The notes: generated by a model from the letters alone, not told the origin. A stretch of DNA of 16,142 nucleotides from Streptomyces violaceoruber (GCA_000720805.1 JODI01000129.1:1-16142); one strand, 5' to 3'; positions 1 through 7,694 are shown, counted from the stretch's first letter. Translations and numbers: made by a program.

Positions 1-50
1 GACGGGTTCAGCGGGGGGACGGGTTCAGCGGGGGACGGGTTCAGCCGGCG
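1..50. repeat. Tandem repeat (about 2.9 copies, 16-17 bp) across the stop codon of the aldehyde dehydrogenase gene
   Basis: Three consecutive copies of a unit beginning GACGGGTTCAGC start at positions 1, 18 and 34. The first is 17 bp, the second 16 bp, and the third diverges after GACGGGTTCAGC as it enters the coding sequence. The TCA inside each copy is the reverse complement of a TGA, and the TCA of the third copy (41-43) is the actual stop codon. The two outer copies therefore look like duplications of the gene's own 3' end into the downstream spacer. The array starts at the window edge, so there may be more copies outside. Confidence 0.85.
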
Positions 51-1561
51 AACCAGCGGACGGGCTTCGGGGCGAGGTTCTGGTAGACGTGCTTGGTCTC
101 GCGGTACTCGGCGAGTCCGGCGGGGCCGAGTTCGCGGCCCACTCCGCTCTTGCCGAAGCCGCCCCACTCCGCCTGCGGCAGGTAGGGGTGGAAGTCGTTG
201 ATCCAGACGGTGCCGTGCCGCAGCCGGCCCGCGACGCGGCGGGCCCGGCCGGCGTCGGCGGTCCACACGGCGCCCGCGAGGCCGTACTCGGTGTCGTTGG
301 CGAGGGCGACGGCCTCGTCCTCGGTACGGAAGGTCTCGACGGTGAGCACCGGCCCGAAGACCTCTTCCCGTACGACCCGCATCTCGCGGTGGCAGTGGTC
401 GAGGACGGTCGGCTCGTAGAAGTAGCCGCTCTCGGGCCGCTCCGGGGACGGCTCGGGGCGCTTGCCGCCGGAGCGCAGCACCGCGCCCTCCTTGAGCGCG
501 GACTCGACGTACGCCTCCACCTTGGCGCGCTGCTGCTCGGAGACCAGCGGCCCGCACTCGACGCCGTCGGCGGTACCGCGGCCGAGGCGGATCCGGTCGG
601 CCCTGCGGGCGAGTTCGGAGACGAAGCGGTCCCGGACCGACTCCTCGATGATGAGCCGGCCGCCGGCCGAGCAGACCTGGCCGCTGTGGATGAAGGCCGC
701 GTTGAGGGCCTGGTCGACGGCGGTGTCGAAGGCCTCGTCGGTGGCGCAGGCGTCGGCGAAGACGACGTTGGGGTTCTTGCCGCCGAGTTCGAGGGCGACC
801 TTCTTGACGCTCGGCGCGGCGGCCTGGGCGACCTTGGTGCCGCTGATCAGGCCGCCGGTGAAGGAGACGAGGTCGACGTCGGGATGCTCGGCGAGCCGGG
901 CGCCGACCGAGTGGCCGGGTCCGGTGACGATGTTGGCGACACCGGCGGGGAGCCCGGCCTCCACCAGCAGGTCGATCAGGGCGACCGTCGTCAGGGGGGT
1001 GATCTCGCTCGGCTTGACCACGAACGTGTTGCCGGCCGCGAGCGCCGGGGCGATCTTCCAACTGGCCTGGAGGAGCGGGTAGTTCCAGGGCGTGATCAGC
1101 ACGCAGACCCCGACGGGTTCGTGTACGACGACGCTGTGGATGTCGGGCGAGCCCGCGTCGACTACCCGGCCCGGCGCCTCACCGGCGACGAGGTCGGCGA
1201 AGTAGCGGAAGGCGTCGGCGACACAGTCGATGTCGACCCGGCCCTCCTCCACGGTCTTGCCCGCGTCCCGGCTCTCCAGCAGACCGAGCGCTTCGCGGTC
1301 GCGCACGAGAAGATCGGCGACGCGGCGCAGCAGTTCGGCGCGCTCCGTGACGGGGGTGCGGGGCCAGTCGCCGTGGTCGAACGCGTTCCGGGCGGCCGCG
1401 ACCGCCAGGTCGGTGTCCTTCTCGTCGCCCTCCGCGACCACGGCGAACGGCGCGGCGTCCGCGGGGTCGAGGATCTCGCGCGTCGCGCCGGAGACGGCTT
1501 CACGCCACTCCCCGTCCGCGTGGATGGTCTTCCGTGCCCGCGGTTCCAAGGTGTCCGCCAT
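41..1561 (-). CDS. betB: Betaine aldehyde dehydrogenase (GbsA-type, NAD(P)-dependent)
   Basis: This 506-residue protein of the aldehyde dehydrogenase superfamily probably oxidises betaine aldehyde to glycine betaine, an osmoprotectant, in the cytoplasm. The catalytic set is complete: PWN (Asn160), the cofactor-site lysine in KPSE (Lys183), the general base in LELGGKNP (Glu258), the nucleophile in GQVCSAG (Cys297) and EEVFGP (399-404). Long blocks match what I remember of Bacillus subtilis GbsA, such as ITPWNYPLLQASWKIAPALA, the C-terminal VWINDFHPY and KHVYQN, which favours betaine aldehyde over a generic substrate. Length is normal for the family, with a few extra residues near 272-278. The ATG at 1561 has an upstream GGAAGG. 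The gene stands alone here, with no choline oxidase or transporter beside it. Substrate is inferred from similarity; the family assignment is certain. Confidence 0.9.
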   Translation of the reverse strand: MADTLEPRARKTIHADGEWREAVSGATREILDPADAAPFAVVAEGDEKDTDLAVAAARNAFDHGDWPRTPVTERAELLRRVADLLVRDREALGLLESRDAGKTVEEGRVDIDCVADAFRYFADLVAGEAPGRVVDAGSPDIHSVVVHEPVGVCVLITPWNYPLLQASWKIAPALAAGNTFVVKPSEITPLTTVALIDLLVEAGLPAGVANIVTGPGHSVGARLAEHPDVDLVSFTGGLISGTKVAQAAAPSVKKVALELGGKNPNVVFADACATDEAFDTAVDQALNAAFIHSGQVCSAGGRLIIEESVRDRFVSELARRADRIRLGRGTADGVECGPLVSEQQRAKVEAYVESALKEGAVLRSGGKRPEPSPERPESGYFYEPTVLDHCHREMRVVREEVFGPVLTVETFRTEDEAVALANDTEYGLAGAVWTADAGRARRVAGRLRHGTVWINDFHPYLPQAEWGGFGKSGVGRELGPAGLAEYRETKHVYQNLAPKPVRWFAG

Positions 1562-1614
1562 GATCGGTATTGCCTTCCGTTCCTGTTCAGTGCCCCTGCG
1601 TCACATACACGTCA

Positions 1615-1665
1615 CTCACCGGGACCGTGAGCACATGCCCACGTCTCGCGATTGCATGCGCAATC
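1615..1665. promoter_or_regulatory. Two inverted repeats upstream of the aldehyde dehydrogenase gene (possible operators)
   Basis: CTCAC (1615-1619) pairs with GTGAG (1627-1631), and GATTGC (1650-1655) pairs with GCAATC (1660-1665) around ATGC. They lie 54-104 bases upstream of the start at 1561, where an operator for the minus-strand gene would be expected. No convincing -10/-35 pair was seen. A role as repressor sites is inference from position and symmetry only. Confidence 0.3.
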
Positions 1666-1746
1666 CGTGGCTGAAAGTGCGCTGTGTCACTGAAGATGCG
1701 AACAGACCGGGCAAATCGCTCACCGGGCGGGCGATGGCCGGGCGAT

Positions 1747-1783
1747 GCGGCTACGCAAAGCCGCCGCAGGGCCAGTCGGCCCT
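1747..1783 (-). terminator. Double-hairpin terminator at the end of the collagen-like membrane protein gene
   Basis: Two adjacent stem-loops lie at the 3' end of the minus-strand gene. AGGGCC/GGCCCT (1768-1773 and 1778-1783, loop AGTC) overlaps the TAG stop codon. GCGGCT/AGCCGC (1747-1752 and 1759-1764, 6-base loop) follows. There is no U-run, which is common for streptomycete terminators. The stems are short (6 bp each), so confidence is moderate. Confidence 0.45.
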
Positions 1784-2786
1784 AGCAGGCGGAGGGCGGG
1801 CAGAAGTTCTCCAACGCCGCGGTGAGCAGTTCCAGTTCGTCGTCGCGGCCGTCCGCTTCGGGGCCGTAGGCGGCGATGGCGTAGACGCCACCGTCCGCCG
1901 CGACGAACCGCTCGTCATAGACGTGCCAGGTGCCGACGTCGGGCTCGCCCTTGATACGGCCGACCAGGTACTCCAGCCGCGAGCCGGTGAACTCCCCGTG
2001 GTCGAGGTTGCGCAGGGAGACTTCCTCGAAGCTGTCCGCCTTGGCGGTCCGGTCGGACAGGAACAGGTCGAACGACGCGTCCGGGGTCTCCTCCGCGACC
2101 TGGTAGATCTGCAGCCGGTGTTCACGGTCGGCACTGCGGTAGTTGACGACGGCCATGCCGAACCGGGAGGGCACGGTGCCGCGCGTCCACCCCTTGGGCC
2201 GCGCCATCCGGAAACCCTCGGGGTCGTCGTACCACTCGTATCCCGCGGGGAGTTCGCGAACCGGGGCGGACGGGGACGCCGTCTCCCCGGCGGGCGTCGA
2301 CCGGGGGTCGCTCTGCCGCGAGACCTCGGCCGGAGGAGACGACTCGGACGCGACCGGCGCGGCGGACGGCTCGTCGTCGCCGGAGACGACGAGGGTCAGC
2401 ACGAGGCTGACGATCGCACCGAGGACGGCGGCCCCGAGCAGGACGGACCACACGAGCCGACGACTCACTCCCTGGGTGGGAGTGGGGGCTGGGGTGGTAG
2501 TGGGGGCTGAGGTGGGGGCTGAGGCTGGTGCGGGATACGGGAGGGATGGAGGAGGCGGGAGCTGGGTGCCGGGCGGCCAGCTCCCGCCGCCCGACTGGCC
2601 CGGCCGGCCTGGCTGTCCGGGCTGTCCGGGCTGTCCGAGCTGTCCGGGCTGTCCGGGCAGCGCCGGCCCGCTCCACGAGACCTCCGTCGGGGACCACGCC
2701 GGATCGTCCACCGGCGCTCTGCCCGCGCCCTCGCCGTCCTCCCAGCGCTGGGTCTCCTCGTTCCAGTACCGCGCTCCCCCGCCCAT
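1782..2786 (-). CDS. Single-pass membrane protein with a collagen-like (Gly-Gln-Pro) linker and extracytoplasmic domain
   Basis: A 334-residue protein of unknown function. The N-terminus has YWNEETQRWE (7-16), a short Tyr-Trp/Arg-Trp motif seen at the start of many actinobacterial membrane proteins. Residues 44-64 are a PGQ repeat with one Leu and one Arg substitution, followed by a Pro/Thr/Ala-rich stretch to about 105. A single transmembrane helix spans about 111-134 after an Arg-Arg pair, so the N-terminal part should be cytoplasmic and the rest outside. After a Ser/Pro-rich linker, residues 183-334 form a globular domain starting GYEWYDDPEGFRMARPKGW. I know this motif style (DPEGF..P.GW) from the outer domains of some streptomycete Ser/Thr kinases, but no kinase domain is present here. 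The ATG at 2786 has a strong GGGGGAG seven bases upstream. It is divergent from the MarR-GNAT gene and may share its control region. Confidence 0.85.
   Translation of the reverse strand: MGGGARYWNEETQRWEDGEGAGRAPVDDPAWSPTEVSWSGPALPGQPGQLGQPGQPGQPGRPGQSGGGSWPPGTQLPPPPSLPYPAPASAPTSAPTTTPAPTPTQGVSRRLVWSVLLGAAVLGAIVSLVLTLVVSGDDEPSAAPVASESSPPAEVSRQSDPRSTPAGETASPSAPVRELPAGYEWYDDPEGFRMARPKGWTRGTVPSRFGMAVVNYRSADREHRLQIYQVAEETPDASFDLFLSDRTAKADSFEEVSLRNLDHGEFTGSRLEYLVGRIKGEPDVGTWHVYDERFVAADGGVYAIAAYGPEADGRDDELELLTAALENFCPPSAC
2595..2657. repeat. 9-bp tandem repeat encoding the Pro-Gly-Gln stretch
   Basis: On the plus strand the unit is a variant of GGCTGTCCG repeated about seven times. It encodes PGQ repeats at residues 44-64 of the minus-strand membrane protein, with Leu (residue 50) and Arg (residue 61) as the variant positions. 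Such in-frame 9-mers can expand or contract by slippage without breaking the gene. Confidence 0.8.
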
Positions 2787-2866
2787 GGCCGCTCCCCCGA
2801 TGCGTGTTCGAACCCTTACTCAGCGTGTCGATGGCGACCATCAGCATAGAGGGACGGGTGCGACCG

Positions 2867-2899
2867 TGGACGTACTCGCGTTCTTTGACTAAGGTCAAA
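2867..2899 (+). promoter_or_regulatory. Promoter of the MarR-GNAT gene with a 16-bp palindromic operator over the -10 box
   Basis: A -35-like TGGACG (2867-2872) and a -10-like TAAGGT (2890-2895) are separated by exactly 17 bases. The perfect palindrome TTTGAC-TAAG-GTCAAA (2884-2899) covers the -10. The expected start of transcription, about seven bases after the -10, falls at 2902-2905, on or next to the ATG, so the message is probably leaderless. MarR-family regulators usually bind such palindromes and repress their own promoter; autoregulation here is inference. On the minus strand the palindrome contains TTGACC, which could serve as a -35 for the divergent gene, though its -10 is poor. Confidence 0.55.
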
Positions 2900-2904
2900 T
2901 AAAC

Positions 2905-3807
2905 ATGGAACCAGTGTCGACGCAGCAGGTGGCGGCCTTCCGCCGGTTCAACCGGTACTTCACACGCCGGATCGGGATCCTCGACGACCACTACCTCGGC
3001 CAGGACCGCCCGCTCGGTGAAGCCCGTCTGCTGTTCGAGATCGGTGACGGGGCATCGCTGCGGGAGCTCAGGAACCGGCTCGGTCTCGACGCCGGATATC
3101 TCAGCCGGATGGCGAAGGCGCTTCAGGGGCAGGGCATGGTCCGGCTGAGCGTGGACCCGGACGACAACCGGCTGCGCCGGGTGGAGCTGACGCCCGGCGG
3201 ACGCACCGAGTTGAAGGAGCAGAACCGGCGCGCGGCCGCCCTCGCCGCCGGTTTGCTCGAAGGCCTCACCCCGGACCAGCGCACCGAGCTCACCGGCGCG
3301 CTGGCCACCGCCCAGCGCCTGCTGCGACTCGCCGCCATCACGGTCGACCACGTCCCCGGCGCCTCCTCCGACGCCCGGGCCTGCCTCGACGCGTACGCCG
3401 CCGACCTCGACGCCCGGTTCCCGGAGGGCTTCGACCCGTCCGATCTCGTACGGCCGTGGGAGGTGTCCGGGGACGCCGGCGCGTTCTTCGTGGCGTACGA
3501 GGAGGGCCGCCCGGTCGGCTGCGGGGCGCTACGGCGCCTGGGACCCGGCGTCGGCGAGATCCGGCATGTCTGGGTGCGCCCGGACGCCCGCCGCCTGGGG
3601 CTCGCCCGCCGCCTGCTCGGCGCCCTGGAGGGGGAGGCGCTGCGGCGCGACTGGACCGTCGTCCGCCTCGACACGCACGCGGTGCTCACCGAGGCCCAGG
3701 CGATGTACCGGGCGAGCGGGTACGTGGAGATCCCGGCGTACGTCGATCACGTCTACGCCCACCACTGGTTCGAGAAGCGGCTGACCTCCGGCACATCCGG
3801 CATGTGA
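2905..3807 (+). CDS. MarR-family winged-helix regulator fused to a GNAT N-acetyltransferase
   Basis: A 300-residue fusion. Residues 9-145 are a MarR-type winged helix: the recognition region includes LRNRLGLDAGYLSRMAKAL (55-73) and the wing is DDNRLRRVELTPGG (86-99). Residues 150-293 are a GNAT domain with the acetyl-CoA-binding signature VRPDARRLGLARRLL (224-238) and the late LDTHAVLTEAQAMYRASGY (255-273). This architecture is known in actinobacteria; the regulator probably controls its own or a neighbouring promoter while the acetyltransferase modifies a small molecule or protein. The substrate cannot be read from the sequence. The ATG at 2905 has no properly placed ribosome site, consistent with a leaderless message from the promoter just upstream. 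It is convergent with mdh, separated by a strong terminator. Confidence 0.9.
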   Translation: MEPVSTQQVAAFRRFNRYFTRRIGILDDHYLGQDRPLGEARLLFEIGDGASLRELRNRLGLDAGYLSRMAKALQGQGMVRLSVDPDDNRLRRVELTPGGRTELKEQNRRAAALAAGLLEGLTPDQRTELTGALATAQRLLRLAAITVDHVPGASSDARACLDAYAADLDARFPEGFDPSDLVRPWEVSGDAGAFFVAYEEGRPVGCGALRRLGPGVGEIRHVWVRPDARRLGLARRLLGALEGEALRRDWTVVRLDTHAVLTEAQAMYRASGYVEIPAYVDHVYAHHWFEKRLTSGTSGM

Positions 3808-3843
3808 AGAGCTCCCCTCGGCCGGTGCGCCGAGGGGAGCTCT
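3808..3843. terminator. Bidirectional terminator between the MarR-GNAT gene and mdh
   Basis: A near-ideal hairpin begins one base after the TGA of the MarR-GNAT gene. AGAGCTCCCCTCGGC (3808-3822) pairs perfectly with 3829-3843, giving a 15-bp stem with a 6-base loop. It lies between two convergent genes, 27 bases beyond the mdh stop, so it probably serves both strands. There is no poly-U tract. Confidence 0.9.
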
Positions 3844-3870
3844 CAGGTGGGACGTAGGTGGTGAGAAGGC

Positions 3871-4953
<1,083 letters not shown>

Positions 4954-4998
4954 TCGCGCATCCGGGATGTCGGACGTCCGGGGTTGTGTGGCCCACCC

Positions 4999-5090
4999 CA
5001 CAAGTCGCTTCGCCGGCTGGGGCGACGGCTCGACCGGGCCGTCACCTCACAAGTCGCTTCGCCGGCTGGGGCGACGGCTCGACCGGGCCG
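4999..5090. repeat. 43-bp perfect direct repeat, two copies, period 49
   Basis: Positions 4999-5041 and 5048-5090 are identical over 43 bp and separated by 6 bases (TCACCT). Each copy begins CACAAGTCGCTTCGCC and ends CGACCGGGCCG. Each contains GTCGC and GCGAC 13 bases apart (5004-5008 and 5022-5026 in the first copy), so each could fold into a small stem-loop. The repeat is 139-230 bases upstream of mdh and in no gene. It looks like a dispersed intergenic repeat family or a recent local duplication; which cannot be told from one window. Confidence 0.9.
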
Positions 5091-5133
5091 GCAGGAAGCC
5101 GGCAGCGAGATGACAGGGGAGCCGACATGAGAA

Positions 5134-5175
5134 GGCGGCCGCCCGTCCGGGAGAGGGGGGACGAAGGCGGCCGCC
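5134..5175. terminator. Strong GC hairpin built from two identical palindromes (possible terminator of the HTH-DUF2690 gene)
   Basis: The self-complementary GGCGGCCGCC occurs at 5134-5143 and 5166-5175, each containing a NotI site. Together with the inner CGTCC (5144-5148) and GGACG (5159-5163) they form a 15-bp stem with a two-base AA bulge and a 10-base loop. It is about 180 bases past the stop of the minus-strand HTH gene, so it may stop that transcript before mdh. The distance is long for a terminator. Confidence 0.5.
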
Positions 5176-5353
5176 GTGTGGGGGTTCCGTTGCCGGACTC
5201 CCGTGGGGGTAACGTTCGCGTGCCCGCGATTCGGGGAGCCATGCGTACCGTCCCCGAATTCTTTCGCACCGCTCGCCCGCGACGGCCTCGCCCTCAGACG
5301 CCGGACGGGTTGTCGCGGCGCACCACTCTTACGTCGCGCACCCCCATCCGCTC

Positions 5354-6739
5354 CTACTGGGTGCACCCCTGCTGCCCGGCCGCCAGCGTCACGCACGCCT
5401 TCGCCTCGCCGGCGTCCTTCACGGCCACCATCGGGGTGTACGCGATGGTGTCGCCGGCCACCGTGGTGCTCCCGCGCTGCTCGGTCTTCCCCGCGGTCAC
5501 CCGGACCTCGTCGCCCTGCGCGGCCTGCGTGATACGGCCCCAGGCCGCCGCGCAGGTCTTGCTGTAGCGGACCTCGACGACGGTCGCGCCGACGGTCGCC
5601 GTCTTCGCGGTGGTCACCAGGTCGCCGCTGCACCCCATGCTCTCCGCGTCCTTGCCGGTGCAGGAGGCACCGCTGCACTTCACCCCGGCCGGCAGGTTGG
5701 CGTCGGTGCTGAGGGAGGGCGAGGGGGACGGCGCGGCGTTCTGCTTCTTGCCGCCGTCGCCGCGGTTCGTCAGGAAGAACGCGGCGGCGACCACGACCGC
5801 CACCCCGACGACGCCGGCGAGGAACATCGTCAACCGCCGCTTGCCGCCCGCCCCGCCGGACGTGTTCCCGCCGGGCCGGGGCCCCTGCGGGGGCTCGCCG
5901 TACGGAGTCGCCGCCGGATTCCACGCCGGCCCGTCGGCCGAGGCCGACGGAGTGGACGAAGGCTGCGGGGACGGGGTCGGTGACGGCGAGGGCGCCGACG
6001 CGGGATACCCGGACGACGCGGGAGACGCAGCCCCTGCCTTACGCCCGGCACCGGTGGGCGCCGGGCCCTGGTAACCCGCTATCCCCCAGGAGTTCCGGCC
6101 CGAGGAGCCCGCTGGGGAGTCCCCCGAGGACCCGGCCGGGGCCGCAGCCGACGAACCGGCCGCCGAGCCCGGCTTCGCGCCGCTCGTGGAACCGCCGGAC
6201 GACTCACCGGACGACCCGCCGGGCCGTACCTCCCGCATGCCGCCCACCGAGTCGCGGGCGTCCGGTGCCGTCGGCTGCGCCGGCACGCTCGGGAACACCC
6301 CGGCCGGTCCGGCGATGCCGGGCGTGGCCGTGGCACTGCCGCTCCTGCGGGCCTGCCGGCTCCCCTGGGCGTTCGCCGCGGGTGCGCCGACCTCGCCGCC
6401 GAACTCGCCGAGCGCGGCCCGCGCCTGGGAGATCCGGATGGCCTCCATGGTCATGTCGTGGCGCATCTCCGAGCGGCTCCAGGCCCGCTCGGCGAGTTCC
6501 CACATCGTGGTGAGATGAATGGGATTGGTGCCGGTGACCTCGGCCAGGGCGACGATCGCGCCCTTCGGCGCGAGGAGCCGGCCGTTCAGATAGCGCTCCC
6601 AGGACGTCTTGCTGTAGCCGGTGCGGTCCGCCACCGACGCGATACTCAGGCCACTGCGGTCCACGAGCCGACGCAACTGGCTCGCGAACTCCCTGACCTG
6701 CGGATCGAGTTCGTCCGGCAGATCCTTCCAACGAGGCAT
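5354..6739 (-). CDS. Membrane-anchored XRE-type HTH regulator with a C-terminal DUF2690 domain
   Basis: A 461-residue protein in three parts. Residues 10-88 are an XRE-like helix-turn-helix domain with the recognition-helix block GYSKTSWERYLNG (41-53). Residues about 112-300 are a low-complexity Gly/Ser/Pro/Ala linker. A basic GGKRR precedes one transmembrane helix (303-323), so DNA binding is cytoplasmic and the tail is outside. The tail (350-461) has the DUF2690 look: CSGASCTGKDAESMGC, then VVEVRYSKTCAAAWGRI. It contains six cysteines (355, 360, 370, 396, 449, 459) suited to disulphides. The family is common in Streptomyces and largely uncharacterised; a role as a one-component envelope sensor is inference. 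The ATG at 6739 follows a purine-rich GAGGGGGAAG. The gene next upstream encodes a related HTH-TM protein. Confidence 0.88.
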   Translation of the reverse strand: MPRWKDLPDELDPQVREFASQLRRLVDRSGLSIASVADRTGYSKTSWERYLNGRLLAPKGAIVALAEVTGTNPIHLTTMWELAERAWSRSEMRHDMTMEAIRISQARAALGEFGGEVGAPAANAQGSRQARRSGSATATPGIAGPAGVFPSVPAQPTAPDARDSVGGMREVRPGGSSGESSGGSTSGAKPGSAAGSSAAAPAGSSGDSPAGSSGRNSWGIAGYQGPAPTGAGRKAGAASPASSGYPASAPSPSPTPSPQPSSTPSASADGPAWNPAATPYGEPPQGPRPGGNTSGGAGGKRRLTMFLAGVVGVAVVVAAAFFLTNRGDGGKKQNAAPSPSPSLSTDANLPAGVKCSGASCTGKDAESMGCSGDLVTTAKTATVGATVVEVRYSKTCAAAWGRITQAAQGDEVRVTAGKTEQRGSTTVAGDTIAYTPMVAVKDAGEAKACVTLAAGQQGCTQ

Positions 6740-7062
6740 TACTTCCCCCTCTTCCCCCCGGTAGTGCTGGTGCTTCCGCGCGTTCCCCGGTGCGTGGTGC
6801 CTCCTGCCGAGTCCCCGTTGTGGCTACCCACGGGGATGCGCACACTCAGGATCTCAGTTCCCGGGGGTGGGGGCGCACAGGTGCATCGTGTCCACGGCCA
6901 TGCACCGTCGCGCGCCCACCGGGAAGAGGTCCAGCGCTCCGTCGGCAGAAGGGTCACGCTAGCCCCCATGTCGAGCGAGATCGTGTCAAATCCGCGAACT
7001 TGTCAATACATCGACACAGGGGGCACACACCGGAAATACCGCCTGCCACAGGAGTGTCCCGC
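6740..7062. other. Spacer between the two HTH-TM genes with candidate control elements
   Basis: No gene is supportable in these 323 bases. Two TGTCAA hexamers (6984-6989 and 7001-7006) read as TTGACA on the minus strand, exactly 17 bases apart, followed by no clear -10. GGTGCAT (6880-6886) and ATGCACC (6900-6906) form a 7-bp inverted repeat with a 13-base loop. Their position suggests that the downstream HTH-DUF2690 gene has its own promoter, but none could be placed with confidence. Confidence 0.45.
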
Positions 7063-7587
7063 TCACCCGAACACGACCGTGCCGACCGTCCCGATCAGCA
7101 CCGTGAGAAGGAGCAGCAGCAGGGCCGACCACAGCAGCGGCCCGCCCCGGCCCCTCGCGGTTCTCCCAGGCGTGTCGGATCTCTCAGGTTTCTCGGGAGG
7201 CGTGTCCCACCACGGCAGCGTGGGATCGTCCTCGTACTCGTCGCCCGGGTCGCCTCCGGAGGTCGGTGCGGCGGATGCGGTGGGTGCGGCCGGTGTGGGG
7301 GCCGTCGCCGGGCGGGGCCATGCCTGGACGGCCAGTTCCCAGCGCACGCCGAAGCGTTCGGCGTCGGGGTCGGCGAGGCCCGCGATCCGGCACAGGGCGA
7401 CGACGGCCTGCCGGGGCGGCGGCTGGCCCGCGTTGAGGTAACGGTGCCAGGAGGACTTGCTGTACGCCGTGCGGGCGCCCAGCGCGACGAGGCTGAGCCC
7501 CGTGCGGTCCTTGAGAAGCCTCAGCTGTTCCACGAAGTGCCGCACCTCCGGCGGCAGATCCTCCGGCAACGGCTGCCAGCCGCCCAT
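7063..7587 (-). CDS. Tail-anchored XRE-type HTH protein, related to its neighbour
   Basis: A 174-residue protein with an N-terminal HTH domain and one C-terminal transmembrane helix (about 151-172), with almost nothing after it. The HTH region aligns without gaps through residue 70 with the neighbouring HTH-DUF2690 protein: both start with Trp4 and a Leu-Pro-acid motif, share YSKxSWxRYLN (42-52 here), and carry a WEL..AW motif near residues 83-90. The frame stays open for 41 more codons upstream, but I chose the ATG at 7587 because GGAGG sits six bases before it and the start then matches the neighbour. Residues 92-149 are a Pro/Ala-rich, then acidic linker. With no outer domain, it may act as a membrane-tethered DNA-binding protein or a partner of its paralogue. 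Function unknown. Confidence 0.82.
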   Translation of the reverse strand: MGGWQPLPEDLPPEVRHFVEQLRLLKDRTGLSLVALGARTAYSKSSWHRYLNAGQPPPRQAVVALCRIAGLADPDAERFGVRWELAVQAWPRPATAPTPAAPTASAAPTSGGDPGDEYEDDPTLPWWDTPPEKPERSDTPGRTARGRGGPLLWSALLLLLLTVLIGTVGTVVFG

Positions 7588-7593
7588 CACCCA

Positions 7594-7598
7594 CCTCC
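7594..7598 (-). promoter_or_regulatory. Ribosome binding site fixing the start of the tail-anchored HTH gene
   Basis: GGAGG on the minus strand, six bases upstream of the ATG at 7585-7587. It selects this start over the in-frame codons further upstream, which would add an unconserved, Pro/Glu-rich N-terminus. Confidence 0.75.
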
Positions 7599-7694
7599 AC
7601 GGCTCGCCCGCCTCCCCCGGTTCCTGTGCGAGTGACGACGCCGGCGGACCGGTCGGTTCCCGTTCCGGCCGCTCTGTGGCGGGGCGCGGACACC

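Noticed and set aside
89..1630. A 513-codon plus-strand frame antisense to the aldehyde dehydrogenase gene
   Set aside because: The opposite strand encodes a complete dehydrogenase with all catalytic residues; this frame has no recognisable domain and only reflects third-position GC bias.
4999..5090. CRISPR array
   Set aside because: Only two copies, a 6-base spacer and no cas genes; a simple direct repeat fits better.
5241..5567. A plus-strand frame with a GGGGAG site before its ATG at 5241
   Set aside because: It runs antisense into the DUF2690-coding end, has an Arg/Pro/Ser-rich composition without a domain, and the ribosome-site match is expected by chance in GC-rich sequence.
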